The notes under the pieces are model-generated. The model saw nothing but the letters and a program-made list of their open reading frames with translations, searched no databases and was not told the origin of the DNA. A stretch of DNA of 64,000 nucleotides, from IMG/VR virus record IMGVR_UViG_3300042340_000379, positions 62,001 through 126,000 of that record. One strand, given 5' to 3'. Below are positions 52,201 to 57,958 of the stretch, in pieces. Every line of letters starts with the position of its first letter. Positions within the stretch are counted from its first letter, which is position 1. Position numbers and translations under genes: made by a program. Source of the stretch: a virus.

Positions 52201-53492
52201 GTGGAAAATACACCTCGAAATATATTCTGAAGAGGAGTTCTCTGCTGAGTTGTCTGGCTAGAAAGGTAAGCAAGACCCTCCTCTTGGATAGCCATAATAC
52301 CAAGTTGAGAAGCAAACGACGCTCCATATCCAACAATTGCAACCGCAATTCCTTTTGCTGCATCAGTAGAAGCGCCCAGCATCTTCTCGATAGGGCCCGC
52401 TTCTAGAGAATTGTCTCTATACTGAGTACGGTGAAATGCAAGTGGTGTGCCCTCAAGCCGCCCTTCACGCACCATCTTCTCGTACTGAAAAGCATGAAAG
52501 CCTGTCACATTGTCTAGAAAACGCCCAGCTGAACGAGCTGCCGAACCTAGAATGCCGTAACCTTCATGGTAAAACTTAAACCCAAGAGCCCGATTAATTT
52601 GGTGCCCCAAAGAAGGAGTTCCGATCTCCCGATCAGCGGTAATAACGGCGGTAGGTGCTGTCTGAGATGTAAACATCTCATAGGTCGCTGTGGTAGATCT
52701 ATACATGGGTAGAGATCTACCAATATATCGGTCAAAGAAAGATTCCTTTAATTGAGTCGGCATGTAGGGTAAAGAAACTCCCTGCCCTAGTCTATCTTGA
52801 GATAAAGAGTCTACCTGACTATAAGTCGTCTTGCGAAGAGACCCAAACTCGCCTAAATCATAAGAGTTAAGAACGGGAGGCTTAGGAGGACTTGGCTTTA
52901 ATGCCTTTGATTTTTGCTTCTGATAATTTAGTTGCTTCTTAGCCTGAAGAATCTCCTGAGGATCTCCACCCTCCCGTGCTTTCTTCAAATTCTGCTTAGC
53001 AGAATCTAAATACATTACACGCTGACGAAAATCACTGGGCGTTTCACCCAGACCATAAACAGCCCCTCCCTGCTTATACGCTTTGAGAGCTGCCTTAGAA
53101 TAAGCATCAGCTTTATTCCGGTCTGAAAATATAGTTTGGGAAGGGATGTGAGCAAGCCCTGCTTCAACAATCCGAAGGTTTACAGAACCCTGAGCGTTAT
53201 GTATTTCACCAAGAGTTCGTCCGTATTGGTCAGTTCCTTGAGACTCAATCTGAGCTTGGCTTCCAATAGGAGCCAAGCTTCTAGCATAGTCTGTGGCCCT
53301 ATCTCCGTAACGCTGCCCTTTTGTTCCCCTACCATGGGAAGTTTCAGGCGCATCAATATAAGAGAGACGAACTGTGCGCTTCTCTCCAAACTTATCTTGA
53401 ACAACAAAAGTGTCAGCATCTTCAATCCCAACAACAGTCCCTGACATGTCAGGACGATTATGGCTGCTGAGTCTATTGACAAACGAGTCCAT
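40287..53492 (-). CDS. Giant 4401-residue virion-type protein: thermonuclease + HExxH + DEDDh exonuclease + glycine-zipper membrane segments
   Basis: Not a known single family. N-terminal staphylococcal-nuclease-like domain (about 15-160): DADT (25-28), R42 and E50 in VRLSYIDAPE, R92 in YGRTLGE, matching the catalytic residues of thermonuclease. H2556-E-x-x-H2560 in LLHEKMHVRQ is a zincin-type site. A DEDDh exonuclease lies at about 2810-2995: D2816 and E2818 in FFDLETS, D2915 in HNISKFDIP, H2982 and D2987 in AHTAMAD, all five catalytic residues. Many Gly/Ala-rich hydrophobic segments occur before and especially after the exonuclease (for example GAAIGAQFGSTFG, GAAVGIGLAYLA). The size and position among tail genes fit a tape measure or an ejected protein. 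Starts three bases after the upstream gene's stop. Confidence 0.85.
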   Translation of the reverse strand: MDSFVNRLSSHNRPDMSGTVVGIEDADTFVVQDKFGEKRTVRLSYIDAPETSHGRGTKGQRYGDRATDYARSLAPIGSQAQIESQGTDQYGRTLGEIHNAQGSVNLRIVEAGLAHIPSQTIFSDRNKADAYSKAALKAYKQGGAVYGLGETPSDFRQRVMYLDSAKQNLKKAREGGDPQEILQAKKQLNYQKQKSKALKPSPPKPPVLNSYDLGEFGSLRKTTYSQVDSLSQDRLGQGVSLPYMPTQLKESFFDRYIGRSLPMYRSTTATYEMFTSQTAPTAVITADREIGTPSLGHQINRALGFKFYHEGYGILGSAARSAGRFLDNVTGFHAFQYEKMVREGRLEGTPLAFHRTQYRDNSLEAGPIEKMLGASTDAAKGIAVAIVGYGASFASQLGIMAIQEEGLAYLSSQTTQQRTPLQNIFRGVFSTPESRQMDAAIDYVKDQLVGTGENVGAAEILKRAHQVTLNDPDKLSVRIATKHADIGTPLGFINSLRRYESEIVRTIGGSMIDIVVPAADRAGANEALTNLAKRIKQPVSVREDGLVNFGRSRVQDLAQEVDKIARAVPSNPIYWIPSMRQWMGVTTADDNSIAEVFGDNLMQNMLIKFDVTARVTANIIKQPIQSYRAAMKLFEDSRSLVQLEQQYTKSLRDNIRGIKADYSSSRPQVLRDTTQLLETMVSTSNAMAGSSLVQQTKLMNTQASSYVGYNLGQDADQIITARSSRFKKNIRTLLVVGGVLGADYLFDQFILRTQGASLHSQMKLFDAVRNDEGQVMAFKFNGAMPAATALGVAGVAGLATGSLFPYFAKTRLENSTVGKMLYHMGDHLRTYRVATQSSGLKALSRSLDQAQQLTKDIVSVKAKFNMRSAAVGAVMGLVSAKVAYVAVSALLNNIHNRQPGRELDSETESVAGLIKATLNKTRYTTGQGLLADITPSSVATRGVLGHVLKELQSGDPTAAIGMNVYSIAQQTNLGFVQFATLLRTDPTSNQTTLSFGMQLLPMLGMGVNPTLPIALRLRANEKNNYLNQTLANSGINPNGPLGTVLGTGEQLLNQAAGLAFFNSFVYSEGSQVEAALGFLGAATLARGTIQRTQAAMKGSRPGSMLYNLSNLAQRESKYLSPMMKVLGTGFRTIESMTGIMTGFSVAVPQAMMAGGKAFIQGTGIAQKLNSSFNIPKGVGRALPFYLTAMASLALTDPDTGPGSHEAFENPFQRGLAAAQLGYVGYLGMQSGVYSSAGDVASQIRLRGPSQKVLELVPGLLEQQQAIASSTNLFRRSSARMKLAGTLLVTAGLTATLGTRLAGEMFGQAGLEGLYKLLPALRLAGPDPTQYAEQRGNPLRAVFQTTSSLIKKLTGVNLEKLTGLYVDTPNLFTPLLYPTGASMDQTNSQVRFYSQIASPTSDISYASYGMFNYEMSKEAMQQLSAVLDYNMNRLDESPAAAEEILAMYRGAVSRRKKMRVDGITMYEQRALTSSTLQTAFARREFTMRWISMQRASELAIDQLKEGILLGRTSTSLGKVPYQGYDPLQALSIDLASAFQGTYTARGSRETLDDLIVNITSQHYYTAKSGFFTQIGGINKAYSDQGQTAGSTALLGSISTALSIGTLASTGIALATVTGGMERAFLGESIGLRNDALKDVVRDFYRVARSGRFDTHKSDTKAVAQLFSKDKEVITAAYKIAMPEGMQLTQRAYWYQVMKTYGTLTRTVADHIGSMSPYMQDLLEGRDVKSNLASDFQQKIYAFMQEPLLEETMGLNPKRYEVLYTGDFTQKLEAMIAPESYGELEDYANTLKNNRRLSSGDRLSRLNIRRAQLEAQAFEQHMMRLGEIDTTNNVKVEKVFETVRGAPTVRPITEDVMNAVMGAGRVTAFYASYGQDVYTLAESSAYLLSSEDRLRDQASLQLVRASSQLGLAYGLERVISKVLFSGKANLPAMLLAGAIMSVNFESFKNSRLAQGIVSVERGFTSFAAGLVSGVSSLVSKATGPLGDALVGTIFEPMGEKIGETYAKGSRSMAMAIATSILLPQSLYKQQIYKEAQKTFTGSEPFVYNQDIYHRNKMSRGLSSFMSVGGEIPVQANVRGSAYGFLDNYYSERYFNSRERIMPSIISSFSISSMNRLSPTMRMALERRQDMGNYAIYGAMMRRPAPAEDNRVALGLMSAYASTSKMARQLNSSILPQLREEFADISGYVKGAKNLQAANPGQLFRRQMLMRRPKFGMHLPNVQVIFPDVTIPSFKVQTRIARRGFSRGMRNLRYVTHRPGVLLPIQQVGRFFEPVASQTLFEMQKLATAAFLGVSTASSFISSTVINEAAGGVGKIYDAIKNVPQIQTPVSPGYAPAAFTPFGLLQPVKEFTPFGLLPPAPSAVGPALTDGQILAMRLRKTSSRMGRNLRQTGTVLKDMGPAFIDMYSMFGATRRVMESQPDRQTGENVAAAYRESLGSSFSAIASSIGALQGRSLLSVVALGVMGFAIGDRMGYRMAQYDVHEYKDSRNKLYASAIIASSLSVYSTIRSRMIANLSRSEVSFDGNGNPRIDMSESLQARLKSPRNSMRYQMAEFELLHEKMHVRQARKHLKEFNRPGFTASRDLLGNQKLLTQAGASSDVITSIDRLAQRSAQGALANNQNLDHIGYQQIYEQEFEANSRAFIKQRNKYGVSRASRIVQTIDDRQSRGRFEGYQNTKTGLFQGNLDKLGANAIQLDNTHPIFDRLMQGATYHDGTFSFESGHMVQSIHDLSSGSEDPIKRTIGRKDQSKSAKRSSQSKSSDGIRDFDRAEFTSVMNPDLQSVKSRTNTPIDKLVNHADPPKLKTIKDLPRYQNLLFFDLETSYSARTDLSETDPGSRPPIAEVAYRKITIDTQTGRVQSLSENRYLVQPYYDPSEMTGGKFNLDDLAKGKAAGDVLEELMGQLDGAVLAGHNISKFDIPVLQATMHRLGRHDLVKKLDKAVTQGRYIDTLNDIDPKRYRELGAARSNLGSIYEAIAGEPLQNAHTAMADVNANVDVYQGLIKHLNNPDISSRSYTIKADELDLINQEMARSENIKTRIEAELLNPDLSYNKRLELEAELLQTKNNYEASQGGALVKQAEGVLPAAKLYSGSRLGAADVMSIADPALNLFATYRNRADFYQYMLDPRPTGGRVSRAVEIAQTNVSQNQGAMLSFIGSMAGLAAGSKALLYAIGFGGQFLGLDITGRGNDYISEVMRDASADGIIMPGVSTEFTLRMAAPALNDDIQRTLPKVKGVVLGLKTRVAEHLGKQGIEKPGVYLAKQTAKYGARAGAGFLAGSILARHAFGYGYTRDGGRDDRNTFGIMLGGSIGAGIAILPPMARSGYMSQASSISTYRGNLTNPTGNVLAVTRPDLKGRIKLGLMNRKVFSIALGGAALGLIASSPDDRSTQKLTNIAFGVTGALSASQILKYRSPTTLTASSFVGAAIGAQFGSTFGVYGTVLGLALGGASGLYKTQILSLAQKKAHLLLPQLSGTVDNLITYAVKHKFGFKGVRQATRSLQNVINSVAAFEYERYLEGGIFRSGGGRSLVAGALSMAALYYLQNDDEKSFLLAGAGGAATAALVYSGSIRHTAIELIASGHIARQSRFSGLLNRVKSSGIFQKLAKQRSLTINLAKGFKLGTAAAMAAIAAGLSVAAYNKLFEGNINVMVGATVAAFAGAAYMSQAKRLSSLLAPLSQAGFTGGFGALGYLIGDRFSSRENDGISVTGVAGAAIAGGISAATQYGARNQVRSSFRVFNRYIGMAGIGAMVGHLIGNSLDDDDSKGAYVGAAVGIGLAYLAKPAQAMHTKIFAQLFRGAVTGGVRHKALDYAMRRGGVLSGAFRVGSYGVLGVGMANNMRLLMGADNFSGGTRERYVKSTYSSALQTIAAFGITAAFKNDLVGVLASIGLAPLIAARSERRAEFMAKGRATETDLVVGAVSNTLFSLKTSRLIRHAPQLLSLAKAGRASGNLEPLVNYAQNAEFSRMSRSMSYARESGMLNQTDDLFNMMSSYTQSVASRNTKTARLYEALRAGAVNSNQAVQQAAKSGLHLSLQAARQAEQSSRVARGVGRGGRALGRLGIGAASWTANTTKAISATKVAKSGAWFAGRIFDVVEYGIGAYDVFSGLKKAFSLNYGSSKEQHQLAYSQAVGGAFRLAATLPMSILAKSLYATGAAVTATGVGAGLGLGMIALGVTIDTLGSDLANYGGRKLGSVLGTASYYKSHPDRLLRDAREAVDRLLGGSIQQRLVGDNTNAESYIDQVANRSPSSYTKEKPGFFKRAFNLFNQSARALASTFIPGLTLGLDLFRRGAQRVRVRETQARQRAQELPMTVGAAVQTYTPQEVKAPEVQPVRGTVSVQQVSSRQPSNPNPRPSASQNTEHVVSYDAQSNRISIKQQQSASDHFHASNRVAASNTADPSFVALLV

Positions 53493-53495
53493 AAA

Positions 53496-54044
53496 TTAAT
53501 ACTGGAATCTAGCTAAGCCAGAATTACGTTCAGGAATTTCAATAAGCTGATCAAGAGTAACTGCAGCCGTGTAAGCAATACTAATCTCAGTTCCAACTGG
53601 AGGATTATTTGTAATCCAATTTAATTGATTGCTGAGAATCTCAAAAGTTCCATTCCAACTGGGGTCTAGACTTGAAAAGTAATCATCGGGAAGTGGAATA
53701 GAAGCACCGGATGTAGAGACATGCCAAACAAAATTGCGGGTTCCTTTGCGCTCTGGAACTAGCCACTGCTGACGGTCAATAGGTTGAGGGTTCCCTGGCC
53801 TGTAATAGTTAATTTGATACCGTCCTAATGGAAAGTATCGATCAGAGGGCAAAAGCTTCAAACGCAAATCTTCCCCAACCGTTGCTGTAACTATTACTTT
53901 ATCCTGAATGCTTTGGTATGTCCCTGGTCGATTTCCTCTAGGAAACAGAATCTCTAGAATGTATTCCGTTTCAATAAGCGGATTATCTTCCGCATCCAAA
54001 GCTGGACTCTGGAAGTTAACAAGAATTTCGGTGTACTCAATCAT
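53496..54044 (-). CDS. Hypothetical tail/baseplate protein upstream of the giant gene
   Basis: 182 residues, strand-rich, Pro-rich (ILFPRGNRPGTYQSIQDKVI, GRYQINYYRPGNPQPIDRQQ, then VPERKGTRNFVWHVSTS). Resembles beta-sandwich virion components, but no family was identified. Its stop is three bases before the giant gene start, so one operon. Confidence 0.6.
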   Translation of the reverse strand: MIEYTEILVNFQSPALDAEDNPLIETEYILEILFPRGNRPGTYQSIQDKVIVTATVGEDLRLKLLPSDRYFPLGRYQINYYRPGNPQPIDRQQWLVPERKGTRNFVWHVSTSGASIPLPDDYFSSLDPSWNGTFEILSNQLNWITNNPPVGTEISIAYTAAVTLDQLIEIPERNSGLARFQY

Positions 54045-54156
54045 GTTTGTCCCAACGCTGCTGCTAGTTTAGAGTGCGGGCTTAGTAGTTGAGTACCCAA
54101 CTTGCTCACTCTTAGCCTAAAAATAAATATAGGATAGTCCTAGACTAGGAACAGCT
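54045..54156. promoter_or_regulatory. Divergent intergenic region
   Basis: 112 bases between the minus-strand tail operon and a plus-strand small gene; must hold promoters for both directions. Contains AGAGTG...CACTCT (about 54070-54112) enclosing GTTG-AGTACC-CAAC. A -10-like TATAGG is near 54128 on plus. Confidence 0.45.
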
Positions 54157-54393
54157 ATGGCAGAAAACGATTTCTTAGAAGATGTGCAAGACAGGCTCTC
54201 AGACTTAATCTGGAAGGGATTAATTTGGGCCCTAGTTGCTACGTTCGGTTGGGGTGTAAGAACGGCTCTTCAAGTTAATGATCTTGCGGCTCTAGCTAAA
54301 GAGTCTACCGTTGAAGTGAGCGTGCTTAAAGATAAAGTTGATGCTCTAAATCTACGTGTAATCGTGCTTGAAACAAAGTTAGAAAAAAACTAA
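54157..54393 (+). CDS. Small membrane protein with coiled coil, holin-like plan
   Basis: 78 residues: an N-terminal acidic helix (MAENDFLEDVQDRLSDLIW), one hydrophobic segment (KGLIWALVATFGWGVRTAL), then a heptad coiled coil (VEVSVLKDKVDALNLRVIVL). The only plus-strand gene in the minus-strand tail block, 4-base convergent overlap with the next. A single-segment plus coiled-coil plan occurs in some small phage lysis and spanin-type proteins; not proved. Confidence 0.55.
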   Translation: MAENDFLEDVQDRLSDLIWKGLIWALVATFGWGVRTALQVNDLAALAKESTVEVSVLKDKVDALNLRVIVLETKLEKN

Positions 54394-54698
54394 AACGTTC
54401 CGCCATTAATAAACGAGCTTCTATAATACTCCGTTCCGTTAGCATTCGATGTCACAAAGCTTGCGTAGGTTGCGTTAGTACTTAAAGGCACCTCCAAAAA
54501 ATCCTCAGCGGCAGTAATTTCTAAATAAGTATCTTCAGCATCTTGGGTTGTTAAAAAATCCTCAATACCTGAGTTTGGTGCATAGTTATCTTTAATAAAA
54601 GACAAGACGGCCCTCACCCGTGCAGGCGTAATAAAGTTCTCAACGTTGTCAGGAAGATTGGTTGTAATTAACGCTTGAAGGTCTTCTGGTTCAGCCAT
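54390..54698 (-). CDS. Small tail-fibre-associated protein
   Basis: 102 residues. The N-terminal LQALITTNLPDNVENFITPA and RVRAVLSFIKDNY follow the motif of phage fibre/structural proteins (LP.N....ITP...R..L..I..N). Overlaps the terminase start by 8 bases. Role inferred. Confidence 0.55.
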   Translation of the reverse strand: MAEPEDLQALITTNLPDNVENFITPARVRAVLSFIKDNYAPNSGIEDFLTTQDAEDTYLEITAAEDFLEVPLSTNATYASFVTSNANGTEYYRSSFINGGTF

Positions 54699-57600
54699 AG
54701 TCTCGAATTGAGTTCCACTGTTGTTCTATATCTTGCGCTACAGCAGCGTAGCTTTTAGGACGAAACTCATTCAAATACTGATTACGATCTGATACTGAGT
54801 TTGTCTCGCTTGACGTTTGACTAGAATACACGACAGGAGTAACTGCAAAGCGTGCATTCTTACCTGTTAACTGCCAGGCAACCCCAGCGACGGCATCTGC
54901 TAAATCTTTGCTGCCCGTAGAATCGTGATCAATTTTCCTACCTTTTATAAGCTTAAGGCGAGTAAGCTCGTCTAGCAGCAGGTTTTTGAACGCTGAGTTT
55001 GATGGAAACGTAATCCTACTTTCATGCAAAAGCAGTCGCAAGTTGTCATACATCTCGAGCTGTAGCTTCTGAGAGAAGTACAAAGACTCAGACTTAATAC
55101 CATACATCCTAAACCGCTCAAGCGTTTCCCATGAGTTGTGATGGTCAGCGCTTATTTTGCTGATGGGCCTGGAGCTATGAATCTTAAAGATAATATCTTG
55201 AACATTCGTAATAGAGACAGCCGCTGTCGGATCAGGCCTCCACGCGATTAGACCATCAATAACAACAAGTGTTGGGTCTTGATAATCACCGCTTATCGTT
55301 TCGGCATGACCAATAGCAAATCCGTAAGAGTCAGTAACTACAGACGGGTCTAAATGAACTATAGATAGATAGTCGTTGCAGGGTTCAATCTTTTCAATAG
55401 AGACTCTTATAAGACCGTCGGGGTCAGAAGACTGAGTAGTGAAAATCTTGTTTGAGCCACGAAACGCTCGAGTAACTTCATCTTGGTCAAAGAAGGCATC
55501 TTCAGCTACTCCTCGAACTCCTTCACATTCAAGAGCCGCTCGCCTTGGGTCTAGATTATACTCAGAGGCAATAAGGGCATTTTCTCTGTTATAGATTGGA
55601 TTGACATCCCAAGTCCTTAGCCGAAATCCTAACCAAGTATTATCTGATGCCGAGCTTTGGTACAGTTTCTGAATCGCGTCCCCCTCATACCAAGCAGAAG
55701 AGATAGCTAATCGCTTCGCGTCAGCTCCAAAGTTAATTCCACTAATCCCAATGTTGCTCCATAACTCAAGGGCATTAGAGTCTCCATCAATATCCTTAAA
55801 TCTAGTTACCTCGTCCATTGCTAAGAGGATAACTGATTGCCCTACCTGGCTACTAGACTGGGAGTTACCTGAGTAGATGTAGAGAAGCTTTTTCTCAAAC
55901 TTAATCTCTTCTTGACCTACAGTAATTAGTTGTTGCTCAATAAGCCGCTCAAAGTATTTGCATACTCGCATCATCCCAATAACTTGTTTAAAAATGGTTC
56001 GCTTAGCTTGAGCAGCAGACGTAGCTAGAACAAGAATCGAGATAGGAGTTGAGGAGGCTATACCATAGTGTTTTTGGGGTTCGGGAAGGTGGCAAAGTCG
56101 ATAGAACTCATAGACAATAATTACAGACGAGAGCATCGTGTTGTGGTTAGTAAACCCATTCGCGATGTACTGATTGGTTTCGGGCACAGACAAGTCGAAG
56201 CATTCAGCCCGAGACTCCTCTACCAAGACAATAGGGTCAAAGAAGTAATTTAGACTCTGGATCTCCTGAAAGTGTTGAATAGCTTGAGTATCTAAACCAT
56301 GTTTTGTAGAGTACAAAATAAGGTCATCTAGCCTGTAATAGGAAAAATGCTTCTTACATCCAGCTTTAATCGAGTTACCTACAATCGCTCGCAAACCAGC
56401 TCGAATGTTCTCTAGCTTTGGAAGAGACTTTTGGAGCTCTGGGTCATTCGATTTATAAGCATGACTACCAGGCTGCTTACCTCGATTACTCGGAGCTGAT
56501 GCTCTTAGTTGCTTGAGCCAGTCTTGCTGGTAAGGTATCCTCTCAGTATCTCCTCCATCTTTTTTACCCAAAGAGTTCTGAACGTAAGTCTCAAGTCTAT
56601 TTTGTTTCCGTGTTGTTTTTAGCTTAATCTTCCAATAGAAATTCAGAATAGACTTCTTACCACGAACCTGAACTTCGTAGTAACCCTGCCCATCAACTTT
56701 TTTTGTTGTGATGACAGAAACGATCCCTAGGTTTAAGAGCATAACCTGAGTCTCTTCAGCTAACTTAATAGAAGCTGTGGATAATGAGATGGTTTTTCCA
56801 TCTTGGGAAACCGTACCATCCCCGTCAAACAATCCAGCTAGATAGCTACACACAGCTGACATAGATGAACGTCTGATAGCCCAAGGCGTAATTTTACCTC
56901 GAACAGATGACCCAGTTTTCCATCCTAGGTTATCTAAAAACTTTCTAGCTTGGACGCTATTAAGACAAACTTGATAACCATGGTCAGAGGTTTGTTTGAA
57001 TCGAATGTTCCCTTCTGGAAATATTGCCTGGTACGCCGCTTTGTAGATTTCGAGATCTGCATCATAAAGATGGCACTCAACTCTATTGGGTAAATTCCAA
57101 CTTCCATTCGCAGTCAATATGCCAAGTAAATAGCCCAATTGGGTATCTAAAGTGAAAGGAAGATCAAGTATATTCGCATTAGCTGCAAATTCTTTCTCAC
57201 TTGGAAGATAGGTGCTTATATCAAGGTCTTGCTCAGGAAAGCAGAGATTTCCTCGGTTAATACAAGCATAATCTCCTACCTGCAGGTCAGCAAAGTATTT
57301 CCACTGAATAGTTCCATCTTGAGTCATTACCTTAATTCGATGTTCAGGAGTAGCTTCTAGCTTATAACCAGCAGCTGTCTTAATCTTTCGGGTTGCAGTG
57401 ACTCCTTTATAGTAGAGACCGTTTGCTTCAACTGGAAGGGCTTCTCCTGGTTGGGCAACTTTTGAAGAGAAAGATGATAAGTAGGAGGTAGGCTCTAAAT
57501 CTACAACTTTATCAAGTCTGTCTTCAAGTAGCACAAAAGAATCTGTGTTAGGCATATAGTTAGAAAAAAGTTCATAACCATATACCAACCCATGAGACTG

Positions 57601-57954
57601 GTCGATGTGCATGGATGAGAGAGACCGGCATTTGCCCGCCCTTCTTCCGCATTCCAATACAAGTGATTGGTATTGATCGTGGTCTTTAGTCCAAGTAGAG
57701 CGATCTTGCTCTTTCCAGCTCTCAAGAATAGATTCTTCTTCTATTGTGAGCTCAACGCCGTAGAAAGCTTTTAGAATTGCCCACTGCCGAACGTTAGGAC
57801 TTATACCCCACTTCTCTTGGTCAATTTCTGTTTCAATAAACTCAACAATATTTTTAAGAGTACTAGAACTTGCAAACTGAGACGTAAGGTCAAAGGCTAA
57901 ATCTTTAAAAAGCTGATCTGGTTCAATCTCAATGTCGCTCGGTCGTTTAGGCAT
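54691..57954 (-). CDS. terL: Terminase large subunit interrupted by an intein
   Basis: DNA-packaging motor ATPase and nuclease, 1087 residues with the intein, 590 without. Extein: GRRAGK immediately followed by the intein (Cys109-Asn605), then TMLSS, so splicing restores the Walker A GRRAGKT. Walker B LLAMDEVTRF follows in the C-extein. The nuclease has LDPSVVTDSYG, ISADHHNS and SKDLADAVAG with the three metal-binding Asp. Upstream in the operon (higher coordinates) are tail and baseplate genes; the small terminase is not adjacent. The order with tail genes on the same strand suggests a late operon. Confidence 0.92.
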   Translation of the reverse strand: MPKRPSDIEIEPDQLFKDLAFDLTSQFASSSTLKNIVEFIETEIDQEKWGISPNVRQWAILKAFYGVELTIEEESILESWKEQDRSTWTKDHDQYQSLVLECGRRAGKCRSLSSMHIDQSHGLVYGYELFSNYMPNTDSFVLLEDRLDKVVDLEPTSYLSSFSSKVAQPGEALPVEANGLYYKGVTATRKIKTAAGYKLEATPEHRIKVMTQDGTIQWKYFADLQVGDYACINRGNLCFPEQDLDISTYLPSEKEFAANANILDLPFTLDTQLGYLLGILTANGSWNLPNRVECHLYDADLEIYKAAYQAIFPEGNIRFKQTSDHGYQVCLNSVQARKFLDNLGWKTGSSVRGKITPWAIRRSSMSAVCSYLAGLFDGDGTVSQDGKTISLSTASIKLAEETQVMLLNLGIVSVITTKKVDGQGYYEVQVRGKKSILNFYWKIKLKTTRKQNRLETYVQNSLGKKDGGDTERIPYQQDWLKQLRASAPSNRGKQPGSHAYKSNDPELQKSLPKLENIRAGLRAIVGNSIKAGCKKHFSYYRLDDLILYSTKHGLDTQAIQHFQEIQSLNYFFDPIVLVEESRAECFDLSVPETNQYIANGFTNHNTMLSSVIIVYEFYRLCHLPEPQKHYGIASSTPISILVLATSAAQAKRTIFKQVIGMMRVCKYFERLIEQQLITVGQEEIKFEKKLLYIYSGNSQSSSQVGQSVILLAMDEVTRFKDIDGDSNALELWSNIGISGINFGADAKRLAISSAWYEGDAIQKLYQSSASDNTWLGFRLRTWDVNPIYNRENALIASEYNLDPRRAALECEGVRGVAEDAFFDQDEVTRAFRGSNKIFTTQSSDPDGLIRVSIEKIEPCNDYLSIVHLDPSVVTDSYGFAIGHAETISGDYQDPTLVVIDGLIAWRPDPTAAVSITNVQDIIFKIHSSRPISKISADHHNSWETLERFRMYGIKSESLYFSQKLQLEMYDNLRLLLHESRITFPSNSAFKNLLLDELTRLKLIKGRKIDHDSTGSKDLADAVAGVAWQLTGKNARFAVTPVVYSSQTSSETNSVSDRNQYLNEFRPKSYAAVAQDIEQQWNSIRDYG
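56140..57630 (-). other. Intein in TerL Walker A (497 residues) with LAGLIDADG endonuclease
   Basis: Starts with Cys109 (TGC at 57630-57628) after GRRAGK and ends ...FTNHN with Asn605 (56142-56140), next residue Thr, the canonical C1/HN/T splice junctions. Homing endonuclease motifs are LGYLLGILTANGS (about 273) and YLAGLFDGDGT (about 370). In the first the usual Asp is Asn, so one of the two catalytic acids seems lost. The C-terminal Hint part contains ECFDLSVPETNQYIANG. A perfect copy of the phage palindrome lies inside at 56303-56317. Confidence 0.93.
56303..56317. promoter_or_regulatory. Palindromic motif TTTGTA-N3-TACAAA (copy 4, inside intein)
   Basis: Perfect palindrome, spacer GAG, in coding sequence of the intein. 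It could be an operator brought in with the intein, a site for the same regulator, or chance; in coding DNA chance is less easy to exclude than for copies 1 and 3. Confidence 0.4.
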
Positions 57955-57958
57955 AAAG

